Assembly (NCBI GenBank): GCA_023382535.1
Contig: JAHDWA010000008.1
Coordinates: 193,213-257,212 of the forward strand
Reading direction: 5' to 3'
Length of the DNA: 64,000 nt
Origin: Anaerolineae bacterium
GTDB taxonomy: Bacteria > Chloroflexota > Anaerolineae > 4572-78 > J111
The notes under the pieces were generated by a model. The model was given only the letters and a program-made list of their open reading frames with translations, was not told where the DNA came from and searched no databases. The position numbers and the translations under genes were made by a program. How positions within the stretch are numbered: position 1 is the stretch's first letter; every line of letters starts with the position of its first letter. This document shows positions 17,819-25,916 of the stretch, piece by piece.

Positions 17819-17967
17819 CCTCTTGTCTTTCCCTGGTGGTGAGCCGGGCAGCATTGCTCACATAAGTTGCGCCTGGTTGGTGATGAATCCAGTTTACCAT
17901 AGGTTACTTACTTGTCAATTGAGAAATTATGGTGATGGGAATATTATCCTAGAGCAAAAAAATTCTA

Positions 17968-18033
17968 TCCACGAAGAGCGCGAAGCCTCCCCACAGAGTA
18001 AGTATCGCCAGGTTGCTTCATGTTCTTCGTGGA
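17968..18033. repeat. Imperfect inverted repeat (TCCACGAAGA ... TCTTCGTGGA)
   Basis: 10-bp arms at 17968-17977 and 18024-18033 in the 17855-18077 gap between the STAND regulator and the desaturase. It may be a remnant of a dispersed repeat or a weak hairpin near the 3' end of the desaturase transcript. No T-run follows either arm. Confidence 0.4.
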
Positions 18034-18077
18034 CATTTTATTGGTTTAGCCGAAGATGATTTGTCGGGGGCAGAGCT

Positions 18078-19112
18078 TCATGCTTTCACTGGTCGGATTG
18101 ATTTGAGATTATGGAAGCTCACCAACTTGTTTTGTTCTTCATCCCACAGGCTTAAAAAGATACTTTGCAGACTCGTCCACAGGGTCAGCACGACCACCTG
18201 TTGAAACACCGGATTTTCTTCATGACACGTTTGGAGACGGTAGTTGGGGATGCGGGGGCTGAGGTGATGGATATGATGAAAGCCGATGTTGCCGGTAAAC
18301 CACTGCAACACTTTGGGGAGTTGGTAGTACGAACTCCCTTGTAAGGCCGCTAACGTGTAATCCCAATCATCCCCATGCGTATAGTAGGTATCTTCAAATT
18401 GATGTTGAATAAAAAACATCCAGGTACCCATTGTCGCCGCTAAAACAACAATCGGGAGTTGGATCAGCAAAAATGATTTGAAGCCAATGATAAAGCTCAG
18501 GCCGATAATCACCCCCGCAATCGCCAGATTGGTCCAATGAACGCTGGCTCGCTCTCTTTTCCAGGATTTTGACCCTATCAAGGGGAAGCGATACAAAACA
18601 ACAAAAAGGAAGGTGGGGGCTAGTATAAATAGGATCAGCGGGTGACGATACAGCCGGTACTTTAGCTGTCCCCACCAGGTTTGCTGGAGGTATTCTCTAA
18701 CCGTCATGGTGTAAATGTCACCGATGCCCCTCTCTTCCAGGCTGCCGGCTGAGGCGTGGTGAATGGCATGACTTTTACGCCAGTAATGATAGGGAGTTAG
18801 GGTCAATACGCCACAGATCGAGCCGAGAAAGTCGTTGGCTTTGCGGGAATTAAAAAAAGAGCCGTGTCCACAATCGTGTTGGATAATGAAGATGCGCACC
18901 AGTAGACCAGCGGCCGGCAAGGTCAAAGCCAGGGTTAACCAATAGCTGTAGGCCAGGCTGAGATACATTAAATACCATATCAGGCCAAAGGGAATGAAAG
19001 TATTGAGCACTTGCCAGGCACTTTGCCAGGTGTTTGTAGTTTGATACTTGGAGACAAGGGCACTCCAGGCCGCTTTGTCGGGAATAGAACGGGGGGACGA
19101 GTTAGAACTCAA
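18078..19112 (-). CDS. Membrane fatty acid desaturase
   Basis: 344-residue membrane di-iron desaturase of the DesA/omega-6 type. All three histidine boxes are present: HDCGH (79-83), HAIHH (115-119) and HHIHH (279-283). Four or more hydrophobic segments flank the boxes (about 36-75 and 157-230). It introduces a double bond into membrane lipid acyl chains using oxygen and an electron donor not encoded nearby. It is transcribed alone with no overlapping neighbour. An oxygen-dependent enzyme in a genome with an elaborate anaerobic respiration locus suggests a facultative lifestyle. Confidence 0.92.
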   Translation of the reverse strand: MSSNSSPRSIPDKAAWSALVSKYQTTNTWQSAWQVLNTFIPFGLIWYLMYLSLAYSYWLTLALTLPAAGLLVRIFIIQHDCGHGSFFNSRKANDFLGSICGVLTLTPYHYWRKSHAIHHASAGSLEERGIGDIYTMTVREYLQQTWWGQLKYRLYRHPLILFILAPTFLFVVLYRFPLIGSKSWKRERASVHWTNLAIAGVIIGLSFIIGFKSFLLIQLPIVVLAATMGTWMFFIQHQFEDTYYTHGDDWDYTLAALQGSSYYQLPKVLQWFTGNIGFHHIHHLSPRIPNYRLQTCHEENPVFQQVVVLTLWTSLQSIFLSLWDEEQNKLVSFHNLKSIRPVKA

Positions 19113-19136
19113 TTCATGCTCCTAAATTTAGTATAA

Positions 19137-19211
19137 GCAGATCCAATATTGCTCAGCTCGGATTGACAAATCCGGTGTTATCAATCCCCTCGGGGCAGAT
19201 TTTGGATCTGC
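19137..19211. repeat. Inverted repeat upstream of the desaturase
   Basis: Arms GCAGATCCAA (19137-19146) and TTGGATCTGC (19202-19211) separated by 55 bp. It lies between the desaturase start and the RRM terminator. It could be a short mobile remnant or an operator; no direct support for either. Confidence 0.4.
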
Positions 19212-19242
19212 TGAATATCGGGTGTCTTTAATGGGGGTAGGT

Positions 19243-19275
19243 AAAAAAACAGCGCGGGAAAAAGCCCACGCTGTT
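19243..19275 (-). terminator. Rho-independent terminator of the RRM gene
   Basis: Read on the minus strand: AACAGCGTGGGC, short T-rich loop, CCCGCGCTGTT, then a run of T. It lies just after the stop of the RNA-binding protein. Confidence 0.85.
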
Positions 19276-19303
19276 GGGTATGGCAAGCTGTGCTAACTAA
19301 AGC

Positions 19304-19672
19304 TTAATAGCGCTGACGGCGTTCGCCGCCGCGAGAGAAGCCACCGCCACCGCGGCTGCCGCCGCCGCTACGTCCACCGCCGCTGCGTCCACCACCACCA
19401 CCACCACCACCAAAAGATCGCTCTTTGGGAGGGCGGGCTTCACTGACGGTAATGGTCCGCTGGTTCAGCTCCTGATTGTTGAGGCGCTGAATAGCCTCTT
19501 GAGCAGCTTTATCGCTCTCCATCTCCACAAAGCCGAAACCTTTGGACTGCCCGGTCATACGGTCGGTGATGAGGGCCACGGAAGTAACCGGCCCCACCTG
19601 GGTGAACAACTTGTGCAAGTCGTCCTCCGTTGTGGCATAGCTTAAATTGCCGACATAAAGTTTTTTAGTCAT
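19304..19672 (-). CDS. RRM RNA-binding protein with glycine-rich tail
   Basis: 122 residues. A single RRM fills about 1-82, with RNP2 KLYVGNLSY (4-12) and RNP1 KGFGFVEME (44-52). The tail is Gly/Arg/Ser-rich (GGGGGGGRSGGGRSGGG-like). This is the same build as cyanobacterial Rbp proteins, which are cold- or stress-linked RNA chaperones. It sits immediately downstream of a cold-shock protein gene on the same strand (27 bp gap), so both may respond to cold. Confidence 0.93.
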   Translation of the reverse strand: MTKKLYVGNLSYATTEDDLHKLFTQVGPVTSVALITDRMTGQSKGFGFVEMESDKAAQEAIQRLNNQELNQRTITVSEARPPKERSFGGGGGGGGRSGGGRSGGGSRGGGGFSRGGERRQRY

Positions 19673-19699
19673 GAGTTTCCTTTCAAAATAATAAAGGGT

Positions 19700-19909
19700 T
19701 TATAGAGCCACAACGTTACTGGCTTGCAGTCCCTTGGGACCATGTTCGATGGTAAATTCAACACGCTGATTTTCCGACAGGGTGCGGTAGCCATCGGATT
19801 GCACGGCTGAGTAGTGGACAAAAACATCTTCACCACCCTCATGCGAAATGAAACCGTAGCCCTTGCTGGCGTTGAACCACTTGACCGTCCCCTGGATTCT
19901 CTGATTCAT
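19700..19909 (-). CDS. cspA: Cold shock protein
   Basis: 69-residue CSD protein: [15 protein letters not shown] (RNP1) and DVFVHYSAV (RNP2), then [10 protein letters not shown] at the end. Binds single-stranded RNA/DNA as a chaperone. The 5' region from 19910 to the preceding terminator is AT-rich. It pairs with the RRM gene downstream. Confidence 0.95.
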   Translation of the reverse strand: MNQRIQGTVKWFNASKGYGFISHEGGEDVFVHYSAVQSDGYRTLSENQRVEFTIEHGPKGLQASNVVAL

Positions 19910-19985
19910 GATACTGCTTGTTACTCCTTATATATGAAATAAAATTAAAATTGGTATAGGCCAAAGTCGTTCACCCCGGAAAAAA

Positions 19986-20020
19986 AAGAGGTCGCCAGTC
20001 TGAAGTCCTGGCGGCCTCTT
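19986..20020 (-). terminator. Rho-independent terminator of the glycosidase-like gene
   Basis: Minus strand: AAGAGGCCGCCAG, 9-nt loop, CTGGCGACCTCTT followed by T residues. It separates the gene ending at 20116 from the cold-shock promoter. Confidence 0.85.
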
Positions 20021-20115
20021 AAAAACCGAACAGAAAGTTTCTTCACCCTACAAGTAAAATAGTATAGCCGAACGTCCGGTTTTGGTCAATTTTAGCCTGC
20101 CATTATGCTCAGCCG

Positions 20116-21906
20116 CTATCTTCTCAGCCGATACCAAATCACTACCTGCACGCCATAGCTGACGGTAAAAACAATCAGACCAATGATGAAGAGCCAGAAA
20201 ATTCGCTCCGGGCGAAGAACGGTGGCGATGGTGACGGGAGGAACGGCGGTGGGGACGGTGCTGTTGGGAGCAATTGATTCGGCTGGCTCGGCATCGCCCA
20301 GGCCGGGGTCAGGTAAGGACGCAATTAAGGGACTGTCGCTATTTTGAACCGCCAAGTTCGGCTCTTCAGCAACCAGAGCCGTAAGCATCTCCGTGGTGGG
20401 TGTCGGGGTCAGGGTAGGTGGAGGTGGGGGTGTGTCAACCTGAGCAGGAGTTTGAGCCTCAGGCGTGGACGTGTTGGTCACTACGGGCACAGGGGTGGGT
20501 GTCGCCGCCAGGGGAATTTGAAGGATGCGCTGGTCGGGCGAGCCGTTCTCGACGATGAGCCGGGGTGATCCGCCGATGAAACAGGCTTGCAGACCATTGC
20601 TGCATGGGGCGGCGGGCAGTTCTATTGAATAGAGGCCATTTTCGGCGGCTATACTCTGCTGGTTGCCCTGGTCATCAACCAGAATAGCCTGGGGGGCGAT
20701 AGCGTTGAGGCTGAACAGGGTGGGCGTTGCCGCTGTGTTCCACAGTACGGTTGTGGCCTGACCAACGCGGTCCAACGTTACAATGTACACATCGCCCAGT
20801 TGCAGCCAACTGGTTTTGCTTACCCCGGCAAAATAAGTGCTGACCACCTGGAAAGCGGCAAAGGCCGGGCGGCGCGAATCGTCGGCGCGCAGCAGGCCGT
20901 ATGGCTCAATCGCCTCCGGGTGGGGATAGTCGTTGCGCATTTTGTTGAAGGCAATTCGTTCTGCACCGCCGGCCAGGGCCATAGCAAAGGCCTGGATGAC
21001 AAAGGCGCTCTGCTCGGACAGGGTTACGCTGACCCCCGCTGGGCCACTCAGCGGTTCCAACGAATCCTCAGAAGGCGGCGCATTTGTTTCGTTTATCCAG
21101 ATCGGTTTACCACCGAGGCCGTGGGCGTCAAGGATACTGCGCACATCTGTTAGAATTTCGAGCATCCGGCGCGGGTTGTAGTAAAGGTGATAGCTGACCG
21201 CATCGAAGAAATAGTTGTTGGCCGCAGCTTCTGGATCGGTGGCGATGAGGGCAAGCAGGCGACCCAGGTAGGGCGGGTTGCCCCGGTCGCTGTCCCAGGT
21301 GTAGGTCAGCCCGGCCAAATGAACCTGCATGGCCGGGTCAACGCTTTTGATTTTGAGATATCCTTCCTTTAACAGGCGGTAATAATCCTCAGCCGTACCG
21401 TCCCAAGTATGGCTGGGTGAGGCCGGGTCGGTTACATCCGGCTGGTTCCAGATGACCCAGTGTTTGACCCGTCCTTTGTACTGGCTGGCAATCTTGTAGA
21501 CAAAATCACCCCAATATTCCAAAGGGGGCACCGCCGTGGACGTGCCGCTCTCGGTGGCCCAGGCCGGGGTGCCGATCAGCACGGCGACAACGTCTCGCCC
21601 GGCAGCAATTTCGGCGTCGAGGAGGGGATCGGGCACATTGGTCGGTTTCCAATCCGAGGGACCGGCCGGTTGGATAACATCCCAGCGGAAAAAGACCCGT
21701 GTCCAACCGGCGCCGGCAGCGTTGGCTTCGGCAGAGTTAACAAAAGCGTCTGCTATTCCAAAGCGGGGATCAAAAGGGGGTGGAGTTGCCGCAGGGGGGG
21801 GGGTGGGATCTTGGGCGTGGGTCACTCGTCCGGACCAGGCTGCCAGAATAAGCAGTACAAATAAGGCGATTGTAAGCAGGTTTGCAAGTTTCTTTCGCTT
21901 AGTCAT
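20116..21906 (-). CDS. Surface-anchored glycoside hydrolase-like protein (acid/base Glu replaced)
   Basis: 596 residues. Signal/anchor helix at about 9-26, a short Pro-rich spacer, then a TIM-barrel fold of the GH-A clan (GH39/GH5-like) over about 50-370. Next come a Thr/Pro-rich linker and a C-terminal membrane helix (about 568-590) with a basic tail. In clan GH-A the acid/base lies in an NEP motif; here it reads WNQPD with Gln155. The nucleophile strand WINET keeps Glu273. Loss of the acid/base suggests a binding or scaffold role, or use of activated substrates, rather than ordinary hydrolysis. It is divergent from rpsF and has its own terminator. Confidence 0.78.
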   Translation of the reverse strand: MTKRKKLANLLTIALFVLLILAAWSGRVTHAQDPTPPPAATPPPFDPRFGIADAFVNSAEANAAGAGWTRVFFRWDVIQPAGPSDWKPTNVPDPLLDAEIAAGRDVVAVLIGTPAWATESGTSTAVPPLEYWGDFVYKIASQYKGRVKHWVIWNQPDVTDPASPSHTWDGTAEDYYRLLKEGYLKIKSVDPAMQVHLAGLTYTWDSDRGNPPYLGRLLALIATDPEAAANNYFFDAVSYHLYYNPRRMLEILTDVRSILDAHGLGGKPIWINETNAPPSEDSLEPLSGPAGVSVTLSEQSAFVIQAFAMALAGGAERIAFNKMRNDYPHPEAIEPYGLLRADDSRRPAFAAFQVVSTYFAGVSKTSWLQLGDVYIVTLDRVGQATTVLWNTAATPTLFSLNAIAPQAILVDDQGNQQSIAAENGLYSIELPAAPCSNGLQACFIGGSPRLIVENGSPDQRILQIPLAATPTPVPVVTNTSTPEAQTPAQVDTPPPPPTLTPTPTTEMLTALVAEEPNLAVQNSDSPLIASLPDPGLGDAEPAESIAPNSTVPTAVPPVTIATVLRPERIFWLFIIGLIVFTVSYGVQVVIWYRLRR

Positions 21907-21957
21907 AGACTAAGTTTACATAAAAATCTATATTTTGTAAAATTGAGAGATAAGGAA

Positions 21958-22025
21958 TTTGCATTTTGAACTGTTTGTGATATATTGCTTTTTTGCCAGA
22001 TGGAGCCGGCGTTTTGCGGCTCCAT
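21958..22025 (+). promoter_or_regulatory. Promoter and leader hairpin of the rpsF operon
   Basis: Candidate -35 TTTGCA (21958-21963) and -10 TATATT (21981-21986), 17-bp spacing, preceded by TGTGA. A 9-bp hairpin follows at 22000-22025 (ATGGAGCCG, loop GCGTTTTG, CGGCTCCAT). Its position in the 5' leader matches where the known S6:S18 autoregulatory RNA lies in many bacteria, but I could not confirm the conserved bulge and loop bases. Confidence 0.5.
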
Positions 22026-22085
22026 TCTTTCTGCTCTTGACTCTTGAGATCAAGGGCTAAAATCCATAGAAAGGAGGTAACTGGC

Positions 22086-22373
22086 ATGCGAGACTATGAA
22101 CTTGCCTTTATCGTAATGCCAAATGTTGATGATAGTGGCGTCACTGCCGTAGTAGACAAGGTTTCACAATTTGTGAAGACGGCTCAAGGTGAAGTGGCGT
22201 CGGTTGATGTCTGGGGGCGGCGAACGTTGGCCTACCCCATCAACAATCATCGCGAAGGCATCTACGTCCTCTTCCAGGCTAAGATGTCCCCCGCGGCTCT
22301 CAACGAATTAGAACGCAATTTGAAATTGTCAGAGGAAATCATCCGCTATTTGCTGGTCAAGGCTGACAACTAA
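22086..22373 (+). CDS. rpsF: Ribosomal protein bS6
   Basis: 95 residues starting at ATG 22086, preceded by AAAGGAGG; the longer upstream frame is not needed. Family motif MRDYELAFIVMPN at the start and AYPINNHREGIYVLFQ in the middle. Component of the 30S platform, binding together with bS18. First gene of the conserved rpsF-ssb-rpsR order. Confidence 0.97.
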   Translation: MRDYELAFIVMPNVDDSGVTAVVDKVSQFVKTAQGEVASVDVWGRRTLAYPINNHREGIYVLFQAKMSPAALNELERNLKLSEEIIRYLLVKADN

Positions 22374-22412
22374 TCTTTGATTTGGTCATGGATAGTGAAG
22401 GGATAAGCGAAA

Positions 22413-22838
22413 ATGACAAGAGGATTGAACAAAGTAATGATTATTGGCAATATTGGGCGGGATCCTGAACTGCGCTATACGCCCTCTGGCAAACCGGTCA
22501 CGTCATTTAGTTTGGCTTCCAGCCGCTCGTGGATTGCACCTGACGGCGAGCGCCGCGAGGAAACGGAGTGGTTTAATATCGTTGCCTGGGGCAACCTGGC
22601 CGAAATTTGCAACCAAAAGCTGGCTAAAAGCCAACAAGTCTACGTGGAAGGCCGGCTGCAAACCCGCAGTTGGGAAGATGATCGGGGACAGCGCCACTTT
22701 CGGACCGAGATTGTGGCCAATGAAATGATTATCCTGGGACCCAGAGACAAGAATAACGCTAAACATGACTATAACGAAGAGACGCTGCCACTTGATTTAG
22801 TGGATCCTGTAGATGTCGAAGAGCGTAATGCATTTTAA
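22413..22838 (+). CDS. ssb: Single-stranded DNA-binding protein
   Basis: 141 residues with an OB fold (GLNKVMIIGNIGRDPELRYT, then ETEWFNIVAWGNLAEIC). The C-terminal tail is acidic (PVDVEERNAF) but lacks the canonical DDDIPF tip, ending in Ala-Phe. Acts in replication and repair. Located between rpsF and rpsR as in most bacteria. Confidence 0.96.
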   Translation: MTRGLNKVMIIGNIGRDPELRYTPSGKPVTSFSLASSRSWIAPDGERREETEWFNIVAWGNLAEICNQKLAKSQQVYVEGRLQTRSWEDDRGQRHFRTEIVANEMIILGPRDKNNAKHDYNEETLPLDLVDPVDVEERNAF

Positions 22839-22863
22839 GTAACTTGAAATTTTGGAGATAATT

Positions 22864-23298
22864 ATGGCCGATAAGCCTGTAAAAATTAAAGAAGATGTTG
22901 ATCTTGAAGAGGAAGGAGCGTTACCCGCTCCGGTTCCGGTCGAGGAAAAACGACCTCCTCGGAAGGCCCCTCCCCGTAGTGGCCCACCCCAGCAGCGAGG
23001 CGGCTATCGTTCGGGCGGGTCTGATGGTGATGGGGGCCGCGGTCCGAGTGGAGGTAGACGGGGAGGCTATTTTCAAGGACGGCGGCGTGTCTGTCCGATT
23101 AAATATGAAGAGGTAGATTGGAAAAACATGGACAGTCTGCGCTATTTCGTTAGTGACGATGGCAGCATTCGCCCCCGCCGCAAAACAGGGGCCAATGCTA
23201 AATTGCAGCGCAAGGTAGCCGTTATGGTTAAACGTGCCCGCCACATGGCGCTGCTGCCTTACACGAGCGAACACGTCAGAATTTCCAACAAGAGATAA
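22864..23298 (+). CDS. rpsR: Ribosomal protein bS18 with long N-terminal extension
   Basis: 144 residues from ATG 22864 (TTGGAG just upstream). The conserved bS18 body is the C-terminal ~70 residues (VCPIKYEEVDWKNMDSLRYF ... RARHMALLPYT). About 75 residues of basic and acidic, Pro/Gly/Arg-rich sequence precede it, roughly doubling the usual length. The extension is low-complexity and probably disordered. Binds 16S rRNA with bS6. Confidence 0.95.
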   Translation: MADKPVKIKEDVDLEEEGALPAPVPVEEKRPPRKAPPRSGPPQQRGGYRSGGSDGDGGRGPSGGRRGGYFQGRRRVCPIKYEEVDWKNMDSLRYFVSDDGSIRPRRKTGANAKLQRKVAVMVKRARHMALLPYTSEHVRISNKR

Positions 23299-23349
23299 AC
23301 CGAGGCGAGTGAACGACTTGTCTTAAGACGAGACTTTTTCTGCTGGTAC

Positions 23350-23370
23350 GGGCGACCTTTTGGGTCGCCC
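23350..23370 (+). terminator. Terminator after rpsR
   Basis: GGGCGACC, TTTT loop, GGGTCGCCC followed by a T-rich stretch (CTTTGTTGTT). Ends the rpsF-ssb-rpsR unit. Confidence 0.8.
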
Positions 23371-23437
23371 CTTTGTTGTTAGGGTAGCTCTCAGGCCTAC
23401 CCCTGCTTAAAGATTATTCTCTAGATCGAGGACGTTT

Positions 23438-24775
23438 ATGGCTAAACCGCAAACTCAACCGGGCCGAGCGCCAACACGCAAGCAGATGGCGCTTTCCAGA
23501 CGAGAAAAAGAGCAGCTTCGCCTTATCTATATCGGTTTGGGCGCGGTGGCGGCTCTGATTGTGATCGTACTGGCAATTGGCCTGTACCAAACTTATGTGC
23601 TTGAACCCAATTCGCCGGTAGCCAATGTGAATGGGGGTGAGATTTCCACCCGTGAGTTTCAAAATCGGGTTCGTTACGAGCGTTTCTTGTTGGATAATCA
23701 AATCCAACAGATGCAACAGCAATTAGTATCCCTGGCTCAACCCGGCAACGAACAACTGGCCCAAATGTTAGGACCACAATTTGAGCAAATGGCCCAGCAG
23801 CTTCAGATGCAGCGGGCTGGAGTCGACCGTCAGGCGCTTGATGATATTATTGAGGATAGATTGGTAGAAGCGGAGACTCAAAAAAGAGGGATTACCGCTT
23901 CGCCCGAAGAGGTGACCGAGGCGATCAACCGGATTGTCGCGCAGCAAGCGGGTGGCTTTACGGCCTTAGAAGTTACTGAAACGGCCACAGCTCGGGCTGA
24001 AGCTTCGGCAACGGCAGCGTTGTGGACCCCTACCCCCACCTTTACCCCCTCACCAACGATTACACCCACAGAGGTCCTGACTCCTTCAGAGGCAATCACC
24101 CCAACGGCAACACCGGCCAATACACCCACCCCGGCTCCCACTCCGACGACGGTGATCATTGACGAAAATACCTTGAAGACCAGTTACGCCAACTGGGTCA
24201 AGACCCTGGCCGATAATACGGGCCTTGATGAAACGCAGTATCGCCGGATTATCCAGGCGACGGTTCTGAAAGATAAACTGCAAAAAGCCATTGGGGACGA
24301 AGTGCCTAAGCAGGCCGAACAAGCGCACGCTCGTCATATCTTGGTAGAGACCGAAGAGGAAGCCAAGAAGGTGATCGAACGTTTGAAGAATGGTGAAGAT
24401 TTTGCGACACTGGCCGAAGAACTATCTAAGGATACCGGCAGCGGCGCCGTGGGCGGTGACCTGGGATTTGTGCCGCAAGGCCGTTTTGTGGAATCGGTGG
24501 ATAAGGCGGTCTTTAGCCTACCAATCGGTCAGGTGAGCGAGCCGATACAATCTGATTTTGGCTGGCATGTGATCGAAGTCTTGGAACGAGAAGAGCGCGA
24601 GCTATCCCCCACCGATTATCGGCAAAGCCAGCGGCAAGCCTACAATGACTGGCTCACCGAAGTGCGGGCTGCGGCTAATGTCCAGGATTTCTGGACTGTA
24701 GAGAAAGTGCCTAAGGACGCGGTGCCAACAGCTCTTCCCGCGCCAATAGTTCCATCAGCACCACCCGCGCAATAG
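23438..24775 (+). CDS. Membrane-anchored parvulin-type peptidyl-prolyl isomerase
   Basis: 445 residues. Cytoplasmic basic N-terminus, one membrane helix (about 29-50), a SurA_N-like helical chaperone region (60-180), a Thr/Pro-rich insertion (about 185-240), more helix, then a PpiC domain (about 290-390: HARHILVETEEEAKK, GGDLGFVPQGRFV, FGWHVIEV). A PrsA/SurA-like extracytoplasmic foldase. The TP-rich insert inside the chaperone domain is unusual and looks like a flexible spacer. Next to the ribosomal genes but separated by a terminator. Confidence 0.9.
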   Translation: MAKPQTQPGRAPTRKQMALSRREKEQLRLIYIGLGAVAALIVIVLAIGLYQTYVLEPNSPVANVNGGEISTREFQNRVRYERFLLDNQIQQMQQQLVSLAQPGNEQLAQMLGPQFEQMAQQLQMQRAGVDRQALDDIIEDRLVEAETQKRGITASPEEVTEAINRIVAQQAGGFTALEVTETATARAEASATAALWTPTPTFTPSPTITPTEVLTPSEAITPTATPANTPTPAPTPTTVIIDENTLKTSYANWVKTLADNTGLDETQYRRIIQATVLKDKLQKAIGDEVPKQAEQAHARHILVETEEEAKKVIERLKNGEDFATLAEELSKDTGSGAVGGDLGFVPQGRFVESVDKAVFSLPIGQVSEPIQSDFGWHVIEVLEREERELSPTDYRQSQRQAYNDWLTEVRAAANVQDFWTVEKVPKDAVPTALPAPIVPSAPPAQ

Positions 24776-24892
24776 TAAGTGCAGACGACCAAAAAGGGTG
24801 CGCCCCAATTCCATAGCGATGTAGGGTAAGGGGTCAACTTATCCTACAGAACCGCCTAAAGTTTGGGACAGACTCGGCCAAAAATTCCTGGT

Positions 24893-24920
24893 TTTGCTTT
24901 GAGGGAATTTATGGTATAAT
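24893..24920 (+). promoter_or_regulatory. Sigma-70 type promoter of the anti-sigma/STAS pair
   Basis: TTTGCT (24893-24898), 16 bp, TATAAT (24915-24920). It lies 40 bp before the start codon at 24961. An upstream 11-bp hairpin (24820-24848, TGTAGGGTAAG arm) has no T-run and is of uncertain role. Confidence 0.6.
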
Positions 24921-24960
24921 TGGCTAACTAGGTCGGCTCTTGAAGGAGGGTTCGCGGCGG

Positions 24961-25464
24961 ATGCACCCGCAAGGCAACAGGGTTGTTGAACTCAGAATTC
25001 CAAGCGAACTTGGTTATGAAAAAATAGCCAGAGAGGCTGTAGCTACGGTAGCGCGCCGCCTCAATTTTGGTGAGGAAAAAATTGAGGATATCAAAACTGC
25101 CATCAGTGAAGCCTGCACCAATGCCATCCGTTACGGTAGTGGTTCAGATGCGCGGATGAAAGTCGTGGTGGTGCTCACTGCCGATGAGAACAAGCTCGAC
25201 ATTTTAATCAAAGATCCCGGCGCGGGTGGCGCGCCTCCGCTCGACGTATCCATTCCAGATATTAACGGCATGATTGAAGGTAAAGCTCGGTTTGGCGGGA
25301 TGGGATTGTATATCATTCGAGAATTAGTGGACGAGGCCGGGTTTGTCGAGGGTGATAACGAAGACGAAGGTAATCAATTCCGCATGGTAATCTACCGGGT
25401 GGACGACGGAGAAAATAAATCCGAGAAATCAGGCTCGGATAAAAAGGGAGGCACTACCCTATGA
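24961..25464 (+). CDS. RsbW/SpoIIAB-like serine kinase (HATPase_c)
   Basis: 167 residues from ATG 24961, with AAGGAGGG 10 bases upstream. GHKL ATPase fold: ISEACTNAIRYG (N box), IKDPGAGGAPP (G1) and FGGMGLYIIRELVD (G2). No transmembrane or receiver region. Such kinases phosphorylate STAS antagonists or hold sigma factors. It overlaps the following STAS gene by 4 bases, giving a classic switch pair; the sigma factor itself is not in this window. Confidence 0.93.
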   Translation: MHPQGNRVVELRIPSELGYEKIAREAVATVARRLNFGEEKIEDIKTAISEACTNAIRYGSGSDARMKVVVVLTADENKLDILIKDPGAGGAPPLDVSIPDINGMIEGKARFGGMGLYIIRELVDEAGFVEGDNEDEGNQFRMVIYRVDDGENKSEKSGSDKKGGTTL

Positions 25465-25826
25465 GTGATGAGATCCAGGTCGCAGTTCGGACGGAGAGTA
25501 GCGCTACGGTGATAGACCTGGTTGGCGATGTGACAACCTTTGCCGAGGAAGCCATCAATCAAGCCTATCAAAGCGCTTCGTCTGATGGGGCCATGAATAT
25601 TATCTTTAATTTCCGTGAGAACGATTACATCAATAGCGCTGGCATTGCCATTCTTATTGGCGTAGTCACCGAGGCTCGCAAGCGCGATCAGAAATTGTTG
25701 ATGACCGGCCTGAGTGCCCATTTCCAAAAGATCTTCCGCATGGTTGGGCTAACTCAATATGCCGACTTGTACCCCTCTGTAGAAGAAGCTCTGGCTTCCC
25801 TCAACGGAGATGGCAGCAGCTCTTGA
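25461..25826 (+). CDS. Anti-sigma factor antagonist (STAS)
   Basis: 121 residues, single STAS domain. The phosphorylation-site region reads NDYINSAGIAILIGVV, with the serine of the usual DSxG replaced in form by NSAG (Ser retained). Partner of the kinase encoded just upstream, with overlapping ATGA. Followed by a strong terminator. Confidence 0.93.
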   Translation: MSDEIQVAVRTESSATVIDLVGDVTTFAEEAINQAYQSASSDGAMNIIFNFRENDYINSAGIAILIGVVTEARKRDQKLLMTGLSAHFQKIFRMVGLTQYADLYPSVEEALASLNGDGSSS

Positions 25827-25840
25827 CTGGCGTAAGCAAG

Positions 25841-25880
25841 AAAAGAGAAAGCCACACAATTTCGTGTGGCTTTCTCTTTT
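25841..25880. terminator. Bidirectional terminator
   Basis: Long stem AAAAGAGAAAGCCACAC / GTGTGGCTTTCTCTTTT with a 6-nt loop. It serves the STAS gene on plus and probably the dipeptidase operon on minus, whose stop lies at 25917. Confidence 0.9.
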
Positions 25881-25916
25881 ATGATTTGAAGTGACAAAAC
25901 GCAGCTTTTCCCCTTT

